Of a stretch of 64,000 bases of DNA, positions 9,463 through 18,230 are shown in pieces. A model generated the notes under the pieces. That model had not been told where the DNA came from. It made no database searches and worked only from the letters and a program-made list of their open reading frames with translations. The position numbers were made by a program, and so were the translations under genes. Origin of the DNA: Pseudomonas sp. ABC1 (lineage in GTDB: Bacteria > Pseudomonadota > Gammaproteobacteria > Pseudomonadales > Pseudomonadaceae); the NCBI RefSeq assembly GCF_013395055.1, contig NZ_CP058349.1:2478001-2542000 (forward strand). The letters run 5' to 3'. Position 1 is the first letter of the stretch; every line of letters begins with the position of its first letter.

Positions 9463-9515
9463 AATTCGCTTATCTGGTCTACCTTTTTCTTGTCAGGGAC
9501 AAAGGAGATCGGCCC

Positions 9516-10700
9516 ATGTTGGCGGCACTGCTTCCGATGTTGCGCGCAGTTGGCTTGCCACTGCGTTTGCGCCTGTGGGACGGGCGCAGCTTCGACCTTT
9601 CTGCCTCGCCCACGGTGACCCTGACGCTGCATGACCCGGTATTGCTGGATGAGTTGCAGCATCCCAGCCTCGATCGTTTGGGGGCCGCTTATGTCGAGGG
9701 GCGGCTGGATCTGGACGGTCCGCTCGAAGAGGTCATGCGGGTGGGCGATCGCCTGACCCGGGCGCTGGGCGACGACATGCGTGGCACGCCGGGTTCTTCC
9801 GCGCACGACCGTGCCACGGATGCCGAAGCGATTTCCTACCACTACGACCTTTCCAACGATTTCTACCGGCTCTGGCTCGACCCGGAGATGGTCTATTCCT
9901 GTGCCTATTTCGAGAGCGGCCGGGAGTCGCTGGAACAGGCGCAGCAGGCCAAGTTGCGCCACCTGTGCCGCAAGCTGCGCCTCAAACCTGGCGAGCGGTT
10001 GCTGGATGTCGGTTGCGGTTGGGGCGGGCTGGCGCGTTTTGCTGCGCGGGAGTTCGGTGTCGAGGTCTTCGGTATCACCCTTAGCCAGGCGCAGTTGACG
10101 CTGGGGCGGCAACGGGTGATCGACGCGGGGTTGCAGGACCGTGTTCGGCTGGAACTGCTCGACTATCGTGATCTGCCGCAGGACGAGCGGTTCGACAAAG
10201 TGGTCAGCGTCGGCATGTTCGAGCATGTCGGCCATGCCAACCTGCCGTTGTATTGCCAGCGGTTGTACGGCGCCGTGCGCCCGGGCGGGCTGGTGCTCAA
10301 CCATGGCATCACCGCGCGGCACCTGGATGGTCGACCGGTGGGGCATGGGGCGGGAGCCTTTATCGGGCGCTTCGTGTTTCCCCATGGCGAGCTGCCGCAT
10401 CTGGTGAATATCTGTGCGGACATCAGTGAGTCGGGGCTGGAAGTGGTGGATGTGGAAAGCCTGCGCCCGCATTACGCCCGTACGCTGTCACTGTGGAGCC
10501 AGCGCCTGGACGAGCGTCTGGAGGAGGCTCGCCGCCTGGTGCCTGAGCGTGCGTTGCGTATCTGGCGTGTCTATCTGGCAGGCTGCGCCTATGGCTTCAG
10601 CCGTGGCTGGGTCAACCTGCATCAGATTCTTGCTGGCAAACCACGGGCCGATGACTCGCTGGAGCTGCCCTGGAGCCGGGCGGATATCTACCGCGATTGA
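9516..10700 (+). CDS. cfa: Cyclopropane-fatty-acyl-phospholipid synthase family methyltransferase
   Basis: The 394-residue protein matches the CFA synthase/mycolic acid cyclase family, which uses S-adenosylmethionine to add a methylene group to unsaturated acyl chains of membrane phospholipids. The SAM-binding motif LLDVGCGWGGLARFAAREFG sits near residue 163, followed by GITLSQAQ, a DYRDLP motif, GMFEHVG and FIGRFVFPHGELP, in family order. The N-terminal third (SCP2-like substrate domain) is present. Length is normal. Pseudomonads usually carry more than one cfa paralogue, so the symbol is a family assignment. It is convergent with the methyltransferase gene that follows. Confidence 0.9.
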   Translation: MLAALLPMLRAVGLPLRLRLWDGRSFDLSASPTVTLTLHDPVLLDELQHPSLDRLGAAYVEGRLDLDGPLEEVMRVGDRLTRALGDDMRGTPGSSAHDRATDAEAISYHYDLSNDFYRLWLDPEMVYSCAYFESGRESLEQAQQAKLRHLCRKLRLKPGERLLDVGCGWGGLARFAAREFGVEVFGITLSQAQLTLGRQRVIDAGLQDRVRLELLDYRDLPQDERFDKVVSVGMFEHVGHANLPLYCQRLYGAVRPGGLVLNHGITARHLDGRPVGHGAGAFIGRFVFPHGELPHLVNICADISESGLEVVDVESLRPHYARTLSLWSQRLDERLEEARRLVPERALRIWRVYLAGCAYGFSRGWVNLHQILAGKPRADDSLELPWSRADIYRD

Positions 10701-10710
10701 GCGGGCAGGA

Positions 10711-11889
10711 TCAGCGCTCTGCGAGCAGCAGCAGGTTGCGTGGGGTCAGACTGTCGGTACAGAAGGTGCCCAGGCGGGTCCGGTAGCCGTGTTCCTCCAG
10801 CAGCAGGACGCGATCGAGTGCCAGCCAGAGTTCCAGCGGACGCCGGAACAGGTTGCGCAACCGTTCGAGGTTACGCACCTGGGCCAGTCGCTCCCAGCCG
10901 GCCTGCTCCAGTGACTGCCAATCCTGTGGCGTGGGTTCGGGCAGTGCCTTCAATTGCGCCAGGTCGCGGACATAGCGCTCGAACGGTTTGTGCAGCCAGG
11001 CGCTGGGCAGTGATGGCGTTGGCAGGTAGTCGTCGCTCTGGCGCGCCAGGCGCTGGTACAGGTCGAAGCCCAGTCGCCAGGCCATCGACTGGTCGCGCTG
11101 GCGACGTTCGCGGGCGCCTGCGGTGACGGTTTCGCTCAGCGGCAGCCCCAGGTCGTCCTTGCTCAGGTGCAGCCTCGAGCGCTGTCCTGCTTGTGACAGG
11201 GGCTGGTACTGGTCGCTGGCGATGCGGTTGTAGCAGCAAGGTGCCAGCGCCAGTTGAGTGCATCCCTCTGCGATGGCGACCTGCAATAGCCGGACGTGCA
11301 GATCGCCACAGGCGTGCAGGGCGACGGGTGTGTACGAGGCGTGCAGGCCATCGTGGACCTCTGCCATGACATCCTGCTGACGATGCTCTGCCCGGATACC
11401 CGCCCGCTGACTGAGCTGGCGCCCTTCCTCGACCAGCGCCGCATCCCATTCCAGGCAGGTCAGGGGCGTGCCATCCAGGGCCAGTAGCCGCCCCAGATGC
11501 CCTTTGCCGGAGCACCAGTCCAGCCAGTGTCCGGGCTTGCGGGTGAACCGCAACGAGCTGGAAAAGGCCTGTATCTGTTGCCACTTGCGCCCAGGGACAT
11601 GCGCGCTGGCACGGGCTGTGACCGGTGGGAGCGGCTGGTCGGGCAGGGGCTGGAGCCGGGACAGCCGTTGCGCCTGCTGCGCCAGTTCGGGGAACGGCGC
11701 GGGCAGTGCTTCCTGGAGTTCGCTCCGCTCGGCATCTTCCAGGCTGAGCTGGCGCAACTGCTTCGCCAGTTCAGGGTGTTCCTGTTCCCAGGGTAAGCGC
11801 AGGTTCGTGAAGGGCTTTGGGCGCCACAGGCCCTGATGTTCCAGCAGGAAAGCATCGAGGGCCTGGAAGCGTTGCAGGTGTTCGCTCAC
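10711..11889 (-). CDS. Class I SAM-dependent methyltransferase (Methyltransf_32/GSTCD-like)
   Basis: The 392-residue protein has a helical N-terminal half and a Rossmann methyltransferase domain beginning near residue 120 with WLDWCSGKGHLGRLLA, followed by LTCLEWD and VALHACGDLHVRLL. The CGDL and LAPCCYN segments are diagnostic for the Methyltransf_32 group related to human GSTCD. Substrate is unknown; the CCYN motif is shared by the family and may be catalytic or metal-binding. It lies three bases downstream of the TRAP large permease gene and could be read through from it. Confidence 0.85.
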   Translation of the reverse strand: MSEHLQRFQALDAFLLEHQGLWRPKPFTNLRLPWEQEHPELAKQLRQLSLEDAERSELQEALPAPFPELAQQAQRLSRLQPLPDQPLPPVTARASAHVPGRKWQQIQAFSSSLRFTRKPGHWLDWCSGKGHLGRLLALDGTPLTCLEWDAALVEEGRQLSQRAGIRAEHRQQDVMAEVHDGLHASYTPVALHACGDLHVRLLQVAIAEGCTQLALAPCCYNRIASDQYQPLSQAGQRSRLHLSKDDLGLPLSETVTAGARERRQRDQSMAWRLGFDLYQRLARQSDDYLPTPSLPSAWLHKPFERYVRDLAQLKALPEPTPQDWQSLEQAGWERLAQVRNLERLRNLFRRPLELWLALDRVLLLEEHGYRTRLGTFCTDSLTPRNLLLLAER

Positions 11890-11892
11890 ATG

Positions 11893-13269
11893 CTACCGGC
11901 CATAGACCTGCTCTGGCAGCCAAGTGATCAGGCTGGGCCAGAAGTAGGCGATCACCAGCATGGAGATCTGGATACCGATGAAGGGGATCACGCCCTTGTA
12001 CATGGTGATGGTTGACACCGTGCGGGGTGTGACACCTCGCAGATAGAACAGTGAGAAGCCCAGGGGCGGAGTGAGGAAAGACGTTTGCAGGTTGAGTGCG
12101 ATCATTACCCCCAGCCAGATCGGGTCCAGTCCCATGACCAGCAATACGGGGCCGACGATAGGAACCACGACGAAGATGATCTCGATGAAGTCGAGGATGA
12201 AGCCCAGCAGGAAGATCACCAGCATCACCAGGAAGAAGGCACCCAGCACGCCGCCCGGCAACTGCTGGAAGACTTCCTCGATCAGGTGTTCGCCGCCGAA
12301 GCCACGGAAGACCAGGGAGAACAGCGAGGCGCCGATCAGGATCAGGAACACCATGCAGGTGATCGAGGTGGTGCCGTTGGCGACGTCGCGCAGTTGTGGC
12401 AGGGTCAGTTGTCCACGCGTCAGGGCCAGCAATGTCGCACCGACCGCGCCGATGGCGGCGGCTTCGGTGGGCGTGGCAAAGCCGGCGAGGATCGATCCGA
12501 GTACCGCGACGATCAGCAGCAGTGGCGGCAGCAACGCACCGAGCAGCTTGCCCCATTGAACCTCGCCCAGTTCTTCCTTGGGCACCACGGGCAGTTTCTT
12601 CGGCTGCAGGAAGGCCACGGCGATCAGGTAGGTGACGTACAACAGGATCAGCAGCAGGCCGGGTATGAGTGCACCCATGAACAAGTCGCCGACCGAGACG
12701 GTCTTGGGTGAAAACACGCCCATGCGCAGTTGAGCTTGTTGGTAGGCGCTGGACATCACGTCACCCAGCAGTACCAGCACGATTGACGGTGGGATGATCT
12801 GGCCGAGGGTGCCTGTAGCCGCCAGAGTTCCAGTGGAGACGGCTGGGTCGTAGCCTCGGCGCAGCATGGTCGGCAGGGCCAGCAGCCCCATGGTTACCAC
12901 GGTCGCGCCGACGATGCCGGTACTGGCGGCGAGCAGCGCACCGACCAGGCACACCGATATCGCCAGGCCTCCACGTATACCGCCGAACAGGCGTGCCATT
13001 GATTCCAGCAGGTCTTCCGCGACCCGTGATTTTTCCAGCATCACGCCCATGAACACGAACAGCGGCACCGCCAGCATGGTCTGGTTGTTCATGATGCCGA
13101 ACAGGCGATTCGGCAGGGCATGCAGGTAGCCACCATCGAAGGTGCCGGTGAGGATACCGACCCCGGCGAACAGCAGTGACATCCCGCCCAGCGTAAAGGC
13201 CACCGGGTAGCCGCCCATCAGCGCCAGGCAGATGCTGACGAACAACAGTACCGCCATGACTTCAGCCAT
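11893..13269 (-). CDS. dctM: TRAP transporter large permease, DctM type
   Basis: This 458-residue inner-membrane protein has about 12 spans and the DctM signatures (GYPVAFTLGG near the N-terminus, LFVFMGVMLEKS, GLLALPTMLRRGYDP, GTLGQIIPPSIVLVLLGD). It forms the main translocation channel of a tripartite ATP-independent periplasmic transporter, driven by the sodium or proton gradient. It is overlapped by 8 bases with the small permease gene upstream on the same strand. The binding protein is encoded divergently at 14093. It is slightly longer than many DctM proteins because of a hydrophilic loop near residue 200, common in the keto-acid-type subfamily. Confidence 0.93.
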   Translation of the reverse strand: MAEVMAVLLFVSICLALMGGYPVAFTLGGMSLLFAGVGILTGTFDGGYLHALPNRLFGIMNNQTMLAVPLFVFMGVMLEKSRVAEDLLESMARLFGGIRGGLAISVCLVGALLAASTGIVGATVVTMGLLALPTMLRRGYDPAVSTGTLAATGTLGQIIPPSIVLVLLGDVMSSAYQQAQLRMGVFSPKTVSVGDLFMGALIPGLLLILLYVTYLIAVAFLQPKKLPVVPKEELGEVQWGKLLGALLPPLLLIVAVLGSILAGFATPTEAAAIGAVGATLLALTRGQLTLPQLRDVANGTTSITCMVFLILIGASLFSLVFRGFGGEHLIEEVFQQLPGGVLGAFFLVMLVIFLLGFILDFIEIIFVVVPIVGPVLLVMGLDPIWLGVMIALNLQTSFLTPPLGFSLFYLRGVTPRTVSTITMYKGVIPFIGIQISMLVIAYFWPSLITWLPEQVYGR

Positions 13270-13807
13270 GTTGTACCTCCGGGAACGGCAGGCGGCCGCT
13301 GAACTGGTAGGCGATCTTGATCAGGTCGGACAGGGCCTGGGCGGCCAGTCCGAAGACCAGGATCAGGATGATGCTTTTTTGCAGGTAGACGAACTTCAGC
13401 CCGCCCGATTCGTTCGAGCCTTCCAGGGTGGACCAGGAATTGGCGACGTAGTCCCAGCTGTTCCAGGCCAGGAACAGGCACACCGGCAGCAGGAAGAACA
13501 GGTGTCCAAGCAGCTCGACGACGGCTTGCCGACGCGGCGAAAACTTCTGGTAGAAGATGTCCACGCGCACATGACCACCACGTTGCAGGGTCCAGGCGGC
13601 GGCCCCCATGAAGACCAGCGCGTGGGCGTACATCACGCTTTCCTGCAGGGCGATGGCACCGATGTTCAGGCCGTAGCGCAGCAGGACGACGACCGCCGTG
13701 CCGAGCACGAGAAAGACCGTGAACCATGAGCAGAGCTGTCCGAAGCGGGCGTTGATACAATCGATGGCGCTGGCGATGCGCAGCAAGGGCGGGGCTTTCG
13801 TGGACAT
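13262..13807 (-). CDS. dctQ: TRAP transporter small permease, DctQ type
   Basis: A 181-residue, four-span membrane protein (spans near residues 25-45, 55-75, 95-115 and 145-165). The charged HVRVDIFYQKF segment after the second span is the DctQ signature. The start MSTKAPPLL at 13807 has a good Shine-Dalgarno AAAGGA just upstream; the frame extends 13 codons further but without one. DctQ couples to DctM in the same transporter. The stop overlaps the dctM start by 8 bases, so the two are translationally coupled. Confidence 0.92.
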   Translation of the reverse strand: MSTKAPPLLRIASAIDCINARFGQLCSWFTVFLVLGTAVVVLLRYGLNIGAIALQESVMYAHALVFMGAAAWTLQRGGHVRVDIFYQKFSPRRQAVVELLGHLFFLLPVCLFLAWNSWDYVANSWSTLEGSNESGGLKFVYLQKSIILILVFGLAAQALSDLIKIAYQFSGRLPFPEVQHG

Positions 13808-14092
13808 CTGGCAGTCCTTTGTTATTGGTTCGGGTTGAATCGGCAAACGGTCGATTCTAGGCAGACCGTTGGCCGTACAGCAATTGGCTTACGACTTTAG
13901 TTTCGTGAACTAGGCTTGAGAGGCTCGAGTCTCTAATGTAGATGAGCCGGTCATAGTGGGTTGGTTATCGCCGAACGGTCGGTTGTCGTGCTCCAGAGGC
14001 GTGAGGTTGCCACCCCGCGATCACTGAAAAAGAAGCTGCGTGTCTGCCTTGCGCAGCGCCCGCCGAATGAACAATAACAAGGACAACAGCAC

Positions 14093-15190
14093 ATGAAACG
14101 TCGTCATATTATTGCCGCAGCAGGCGTAGGCCTGGCTGCAACCGCGCTGGTTGGTTGCAAGGAAAAGGATCAGGCCGCCGCTGGGGGAACGGCTGCGGAA
14201 CAGCAGAAATTCCACTGGAAGATGGTCACCTCCTGGCCGAAGAACTTCCCTGGCGTTGGCGTCGGCGCCGAGAACTTCGCCAAGCTGGTCAACGAGATGA
14301 GCGGCGGGCGCCTGACGGTCAAGGTCTATGCCGGTGGTGAGCTGGTGCCGCCGCTGGAAGTGTTCGACGCGGTCTCGCGCGGTACGGCGGAACTGGGCCA
14401 CGGTGCGCCCTATTACTGGAAGGGCAAGGTGCCGGCGGCGCAATTCTTCTGTGCACTGCCCTTCGGCCCCAATGCGGCGGAGATGAATGCCTGGCTGCAC
14501 CATGGCGGCGGCATCCAGTTGTGGGAAGAGGCCTACAAGCCGTTCGGCATCCTGCCGCTGGCCTGCGGCAACACCGGCGTGCAGACCGCTGGCTGGTTCA
14601 ACAAGGAAATCAGGTCGGTCGATGACTTCCGTGGCCTGAAGATGCGGACACCGGGTCTGGGCGGCGAAGTGCTGACCAAGATGGGCGGGACCGTGGTCAA
14701 CATGCCGGCCGGTGAGATCTTCACCGCATTGCAGACCGGCGCCATCGACGCCACCGAGTGGATCGGTGCCTACAACGACCTGGCGCTGGGCCTGCACAAG
14801 GCTGCCAAGTACTACTACACCCCGGGCTGGCAGGAGCCGAGCGTGCAGTTCGAGCTGGACATCAACCTCAAGGCCTGGGAAACCCTGCCGCCTGATCTGC
14901 AGGCCATCGTGCGTGCAGCCGCGCGTGCCGTGAATGGCGACATGCTCGACGACTACAACGCCAAGAACATGGAAGCCATGGAACAGCTCAAGTCCGAAGG
15001 CGTCGATGTGCGTCGCCTGCCTGACGAAGTGCTGGTGCGCCTCAAGGAGGTCGCGACGGAAGTGGTGGAAGCGTCCGCCAACGCCGATCCAGTGGCGAAG
15101 AAGGTCTGGACGCAGCAGAAGGCTTACCTGAAGCGTCTGTATGACTACGCGGAAAGCAACGAGAAGGACATCTACGCCATTCGTGGCTGA
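14093..15190 (+). CDS. TRAP transporter substrate-binding protein (DctP family, keto-acid/TakP-like branch)
   Basis: The 365-residue product starts MKRRHIIAAAGVGLAATALVGC; LVGC is a lipobox, so it is probably a lipoprotein anchored at the membrane, although a TAT-like reading of the double arginine is possible. The mature part has the DctP fold with the signatures FHWKMVTSWPKNFPG, GGELVPPLEVFDAVSRGTAELGH and LKMRTPGLGGEVLTKMGG, plus the TALQTGAIDATEWIG segment that marks the branch binding 2-oxo acids, lactate and similar carboxylates. It is divergent from dctQM, 285 bases away. Exact ligand is not readable. Confidence 0.9.
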   Translation: MKRRHIIAAAGVGLAATALVGCKEKDQAAAGGTAAEQQKFHWKMVTSWPKNFPGVGVGAENFAKLVNEMSGGRLTVKVYAGGELVPPLEVFDAVSRGTAELGHGAPYYWKGKVPAAQFFCALPFGPNAAEMNAWLHHGGGIQLWEEAYKPFGILPLACGNTGVQTAGWFNKEIRSVDDFRGLKMRTPGLGGEVLTKMGGTVVNMPAGEIFTALQTGAIDATEWIGAYNDLALGLHKAAKYYYTPGWQEPSVQFELDINLKAWETLPPDLQAIVRAAARAVNGDMLDDYNAKNMEAMEQLKSEGVDVRRLPDEVLVRLKEVATEVVEASANADPVAKKVWTQQKAYLKRLYDYAESNEKDIYAIRG

Positions 15191-15216
15191 GAACCTGTTC
15201 GCGATCCGCTGTGTGT

Positions 15217-15249
15217 CGACGCCGAACCTCGCAATGAGGTTCGGCGTCG
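15217..15249. terminator. Bidirectional hairpin terminator between dctP-like gene and osmC-like gene
   Basis: A perfect 14-bp stem (CGACGCCGAACCTC with GAGGTTCGGCGTCG) with loop GCAAT sits between convergent genes. Confidence 0.8.
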
Positions 15250-15254
15250 TTCGT

Positions 15255-15680
15255 TCAGGCGAGCAGACGAGCGTCCAGGCTGATCTCGGCATTGAGCAGC
15301 CGTGAGACCGGGCAGCCGGTCTTGGCATCTGCGGCGATGCGCTGGAACTGCGCATCGTCGATGCCGGGGATGCGGGCTTCCAGGCTCAGTTGCACCTTCG
15401 TGATGGTGAAGCCGCCGTCATCCTTGTCCAGTGTCACGACTGCCCGGGTTTGCAGGCGTTCGGCGGTAAATCCGGCTTTTCCCAGTTGTCCGGAAATCGC
15501 CATGGTGAAACAGCCCGCATGGGCCGCGCCGATCAGTTCCTCGGGATTGGTACCCGGCTGGTCTTCGAAGCGGGTGTTGAAGCCGTAGGGGTTGTCCTGC
15601 AGGGCGCCGCTTTCGGTGCTGATAGTGCCCTTGCCCTCTTTCAGGCCACCGCTCCAGACGGCGGATGCGCTTTTCTTCAT
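15255..15680 (-). CDS. OsmC-family peroxiredoxin
   Basis: A 141-residue cytoplasmic thiol peroxidase of the OsmC/Ohr superfamily. The two redox cysteines are Cys57 (AHAGCFTM) and Cys123 (TGCPVSRLLNAEI), both in family context. The opening KSASAVWSGGLKEGKGTIST is typical of the OsmC branch rather than Ohr. These enzymes reduce hydroperoxides, often induced by osmotic or stationary-phase stress. It is the first or only gene of its unit; a DUF2388 gene lies 27 bases upstream on the same strand. Confidence 0.92.
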   Translation of the reverse strand: MKKSASAVWSGGLKEGKGTISTESGALQDNPYGFNTRFEDQPGTNPEELIGAAHAGCFTMAISGQLGKAGFTAERLQTRAVVTLDKDDGGFTITKVQLSLEARIPGIDDAQFQRIAADAKTGCPVSRLLNAEISLDARLLA

Positions 15681-15707
15681 GGGATTGCCTCCTCTCGTTC
15701 GAGTGGG

Positions 15708-16010
15708 TTATTGCGATTGGCCCAGCAGGGCGCTGGCCAGTTCCAGATCGGTGGCCTGCAGGTGCGGGTGCTCGTCGCGCAACTGGCGCAGTCGTGCCTC
15801 CAGGTAAGGGCCGCGAATGGCTCCGCCGCTGGCGACGAAGGTACTGGCGTCTTCACGGGTGGCGACGACTTGCTTGTTGTCCTTGAAGGTCAGGTAGGTG
15901 GAGCCGGTGGTGGCGCCCGACGACAGGATGTCGCGCAGCAGGCCATCGGCCTGGACCGTGGCCAGCGGAGCGCCGGCCAGGACCAGCAGGGTCAGGATGC
16001 TTTTTCGCAT
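15708..16010 (-). CDS. DUF2388 domain protein, exported
   Basis: A 100-residue protein with a signal peptide (MRKSILTLLVLAGAPLATVQA) and the DUF2388 core: a short Ser/Thr-rich segment, then FKDNKQVVATREDASTFVAS, GGAIRGPYLEARLRQLRD and a C-terminal LQATDLELASALL. The family is essentially restricted to pseudomonads and has no established function. It is probably periplasmic. Confidence 0.85.
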   Translation of the reverse strand: MRKSILTLLVLAGAPLATVQADGLLRDILSSGATTGSTYLTFKDNKQVVATREDASTFVASGGAIRGPYLEARLRQLRDEHPHLQATDLELASALLGQSQ

Positions 16011-16063
16011 GTTCGTTTCTCCGGACGTATCCGGATATTGAGAGTGGGCAATAAAGCGGGAGT

Positions 16064-16528
16064 TCAGCCCGCCACGCCGGACGGCGGTTCCTGCTGTGAG
16101 CGGATGTTTTCCAGTGCCTGGCGCAACCTGGGCGGTATGGTCGCCGGCTGGTTGCTCGTGCGGTCGACGAAGACGTGCACGAAGCGGCCAAGGGCGGCAG
16201 GGGTTTCTTCCGTGCTGCGGAACACCGCCAGTTCGTATTCCACCGAGCTGCTGGCGAGCTTGCTGACGCGCAGGGCCACGTCGACGACATCCGGGAAGGA
16301 CAGCGAGGAAAAATAGTCGCAGGACGAACTGACCATGAACGCCACGACCTCGCCGTCATGGATGTCCAGGCCGCCGTGCTCGATCAGGTACGTGTTCACC
16401 GCGCTGTCGAAGAAGCCGTAGTAGGCGGCGTTGCTGACGTGGCCGTGGAGGTCGTTGTCCTGCCAGCGTGTGGTGATGGGCTGGCGGTAGTGATAGTCAC
16501 TGCGCCGGATGTCGCCAGGTGTGGACAT
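16064..16528 (-). CDS. Acyl-CoA thioesterase, 4-hydroxybenzoyl-CoA thioesterase-like hotdog fold
   Basis: The 154-residue protein has the hotdog signature RWQDNDLHGHVSNAAYYGFF near residues 21-40, with the conserved Asp25 (WQDND) that acts in catalysis in the YbgC/4HBT family, and a later FVHVFVDR strand. It hydrolyses a CoA thioester in the cytoplasm; substrate unknown. Start MSTPGDIRR is the first ATG and fits the family length. A Fur-box region separates it from the divergent sigma-factor gene. Confidence 0.88.
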   Translation of the reverse strand: MSTPGDIRRSDYHYRQPITTRWQDNDLHGHVSNAAYYGFFDSAVNTYLIEHGGLDIHDGEVVAFMVSSSCDYFSSLSFPDVVDVALRVSKLASSSVEYELAVFRSTEETPAALGRFVHVFVDRTSNQPATIPPRLRQALENIRSQQEPPSGVAG

Positions 16529-16615
16529 GGGGGCTCCAGATGCGGTGTGGGGCGGCTGTACGGGCCTGCATTATTCACCAGTACGCACCCTGGCGCATGC
16601 GGCCGATCGGTCGTT

Positions 16616-16635
16616 GATATGATAATGGTTATCAG
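16616..16635 (+). promoter_or_regulatory. Fur box upstream of the FecI-type sigma gene
   Basis: GATATGATAATGGTTATCA resembles the 19-bp Fur consensus and contains the inverted repeat TGATAA/TTATCA. It lies about 40 bases before the sigma-factor start, where iron-loaded Fur would block expression. Confidence 0.8.
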
Positions 16636-16672
16636 CTATCTTCGCGCACTTCGACAGGCAGAGGGCGGTGCA

Positions 16673-17173
16673 ATGGGCAGTGACCCGCTGGGCCAGCTAT
16701 ACCGTGAGCACAATGGCTGGCTGAACCACTGGCTCTATCGCCGGTTGGGTTGCCGCAGCCAGGCGGCCGATGTCGCCCAGGATGCCTTCCTGCGAATTCT
16801 CCGCCAGCAGCGCCGCGAGGGGAGTCTGCCTCCCGTGCAGGAGCCGCGTGCCTACCTCGCCACCATCGGTCGGCGCCTGGTGTATGACCACTTCCGCCGT
16901 CAGTCCTTGGAGCAGGCCTACCTCGATAGTCTGGCGCGGCTACCGGAAGCCCATGCGATCTCTGCCGAGGAGCAACTGCTCATACGCGAGGCGCTGTTCG
17001 AGCTGGATGCCTTGCTCGACAGCCTCAAGCCCGTGGTGCGCGAAGTCTTCCTGCTGTCTCAGCTCGAGGGCCTGACCTATGCACAGATCGCCAAGCGGCA
17101 GGGCATCAGCGAGCGCACGGTCAAGCGCTACATGGCCAGTGCCTTCGAGGCCTGCATCCTGTTCGTGGATTGA
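16673..17173 (+). CDS. FecI-type ECF sigma factor for iron uptake
   Basis: The 166-residue protein has region 2 (about residues 10-75, with DVAQDAFLRIL and YLATIGRRLVYDHFRR) and region 4 (about 105-160, with LTYAQIAKRQGISERTVKRYM). It matches the iron-starvation ECF sigma group that is controlled by a FecR anti-sigma and a signalling TonB receptor. The start MGSDPLGQLY is supported by GAGGGCGG just upstream; a longer in-frame extension crosses the Fur box and is unlikely. It should direct transcription of the receptor gene at 18231. Confidence 0.92.
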   Translation: MGSDPLGQLYREHNGWLNHWLYRRLGCRSQAADVAQDAFLRILRQQRREGSLPPVQEPRAYLATIGRRLVYDHFRRQSLEQAYLDSLARLPEAHAISAEEQLLIREALFELDALLDSLKPVVREVFLLSQLEGLTYAQIAKRQGISERTVKRYMASAFEACILFVD

Positions 17174-17175
17174 TC

Positions 17176-18129
17176 ATGCAGGGCCAGCCGAACCCGATTA
17201 CTCGCGATGTCGCGCGCCAGGCGGCGCACTGGATGATGCTGCTGCACAGCGGCGAGGCCGACTCGCAGGACCATGCCGATTGCCAGAAATGGCGCTCCGC
17301 CAAGCCCGAGAACGAACAGGCCTGGCAGCGCGTGACCCGTGTGCAGGAGCGCCTGGGCGTGCTGCCGCCCGCCGTGGGTATGGCCAGCTTCAACCGTGCG
17401 CGACGCCAGGGGCTGAAGAAGCTGCTGATTCTCGCGGCGCTGGCGCCAGCCGGTTACCTGTCCTACCAGCACTTGCCCTGGAACCAGTGGATGGCGGGTC
17501 ATCGCACCGCTGTCGGTGAGCGGCGGCGTATCGAACTGGTCGATGGCAGCTTGCTGGAGCTCAATACCGACAGCGCCGTCGACCTGCATTTCGATGACGA
17601 GCAACGGCTGATCCAACTGCACCGGGGGGAAATCCTCGTTACCAGCGGTGCCGACCGTGGTCATCCGGTTCATCGACCGCTGCGCGTGCAGACTGCCGAG
17701 GGGCGTATGCAGGCGCTGGGCACCCGCTTTGGCGTGCGCCAGTTGCCAGGTGAAACACGCCTGGCGGTGTTCGAGGGCACGGTGCGGGTCGAGCCACAGG
17801 TAGGCGAGGGGCGAACGGTTCCGGCGGGCGAGCAGTGGCTGTTTCGCCGTGATGGGCGAGGAAGCCTGTCGGTGGCCAGCGAGCAGACCATCGGTTGGCA
17901 GCGTGGGCAACTGACGGTCGAGTCGATGCCGCTGGCGGCGTTCCTGGCCGAACTCGATCGCTACCGCCCGGGCCTGCTGCGCTACGACCCACAGGTGGCC
18001 GGCTTGCGTATCAGCGGCACTTTCCAGCTCGACAGTACCGACGCGATCCTCGCCGCCCTGCCCGCGACCCTGCCGGTGCAGGTGAGTTATCGCACGCGCT
18101 ACTGGGTGCATGTTGCTTCCCGGTCGTAG
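17176..18129 (+). CDS. FecR-type transmembrane anti-sigma/sigma regulator
   Basis: A 317-residue protein with an N-terminal cytoplasmic DUF4880 segment (VARQAAHWMMLLHSGEAD... WRSAKPENEQAWQRV), one membrane span near residues 85-105 and a periplasmic FecR domain (about 110-317; GERRRIELVDGSLLELNTDS and VQTAEGRMQALGTRFGVRQ). FecR relays the ligand signal from the receptor plug/signalling domain to the sigma factor. The ATG at 17176 is two bases after the sigma stop, so the pair is co-translated. The C-terminal STN-like part ends just before the receptor gene. Confidence 0.92.
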   Translation: MQGQPNPITRDVARQAAHWMMLLHSGEADSQDHADCQKWRSAKPENEQAWQRVTRVQERLGVLPPAVGMASFNRARRQGLKKLLILAALAPAGYLSYQHLPWNQWMAGHRTAVGERRRIELVDGSLLELNTDSAVDLHFDDEQRLIQLHRGEILVTSGADRGHPVHRPLRVQTAEGRMQALGTRFGVRQLPGETRLAVFEGTVRVEPQVGEGRTVPAGEQWLFRRDGRGSLSVASEQTIGWQRGQLTVESMPLAAFLAELDRYRPGLLRYDPQVAGLRISGTFQLDSTDAILAALPATLPVQVSYRTRYWVHVASRS

Positions 18130-18230
18130 CGGACAACTATTTTTCGCAAACGCTAATAATTCCTGTCACCTTTTTCGGACTCGTCAGTCCTTGTCATGGA
18201 AATCCAACCACCAATAAGGATTGCCAGCCC

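Noticed and set aside
13919..13934. Near-palindrome AGAGGCTCGAGTCTCT between the TRAP genes
   Set aside because: Possibly an operator, but two mismatches, no regulator gene nearby and no repeats of it; not enough to list.
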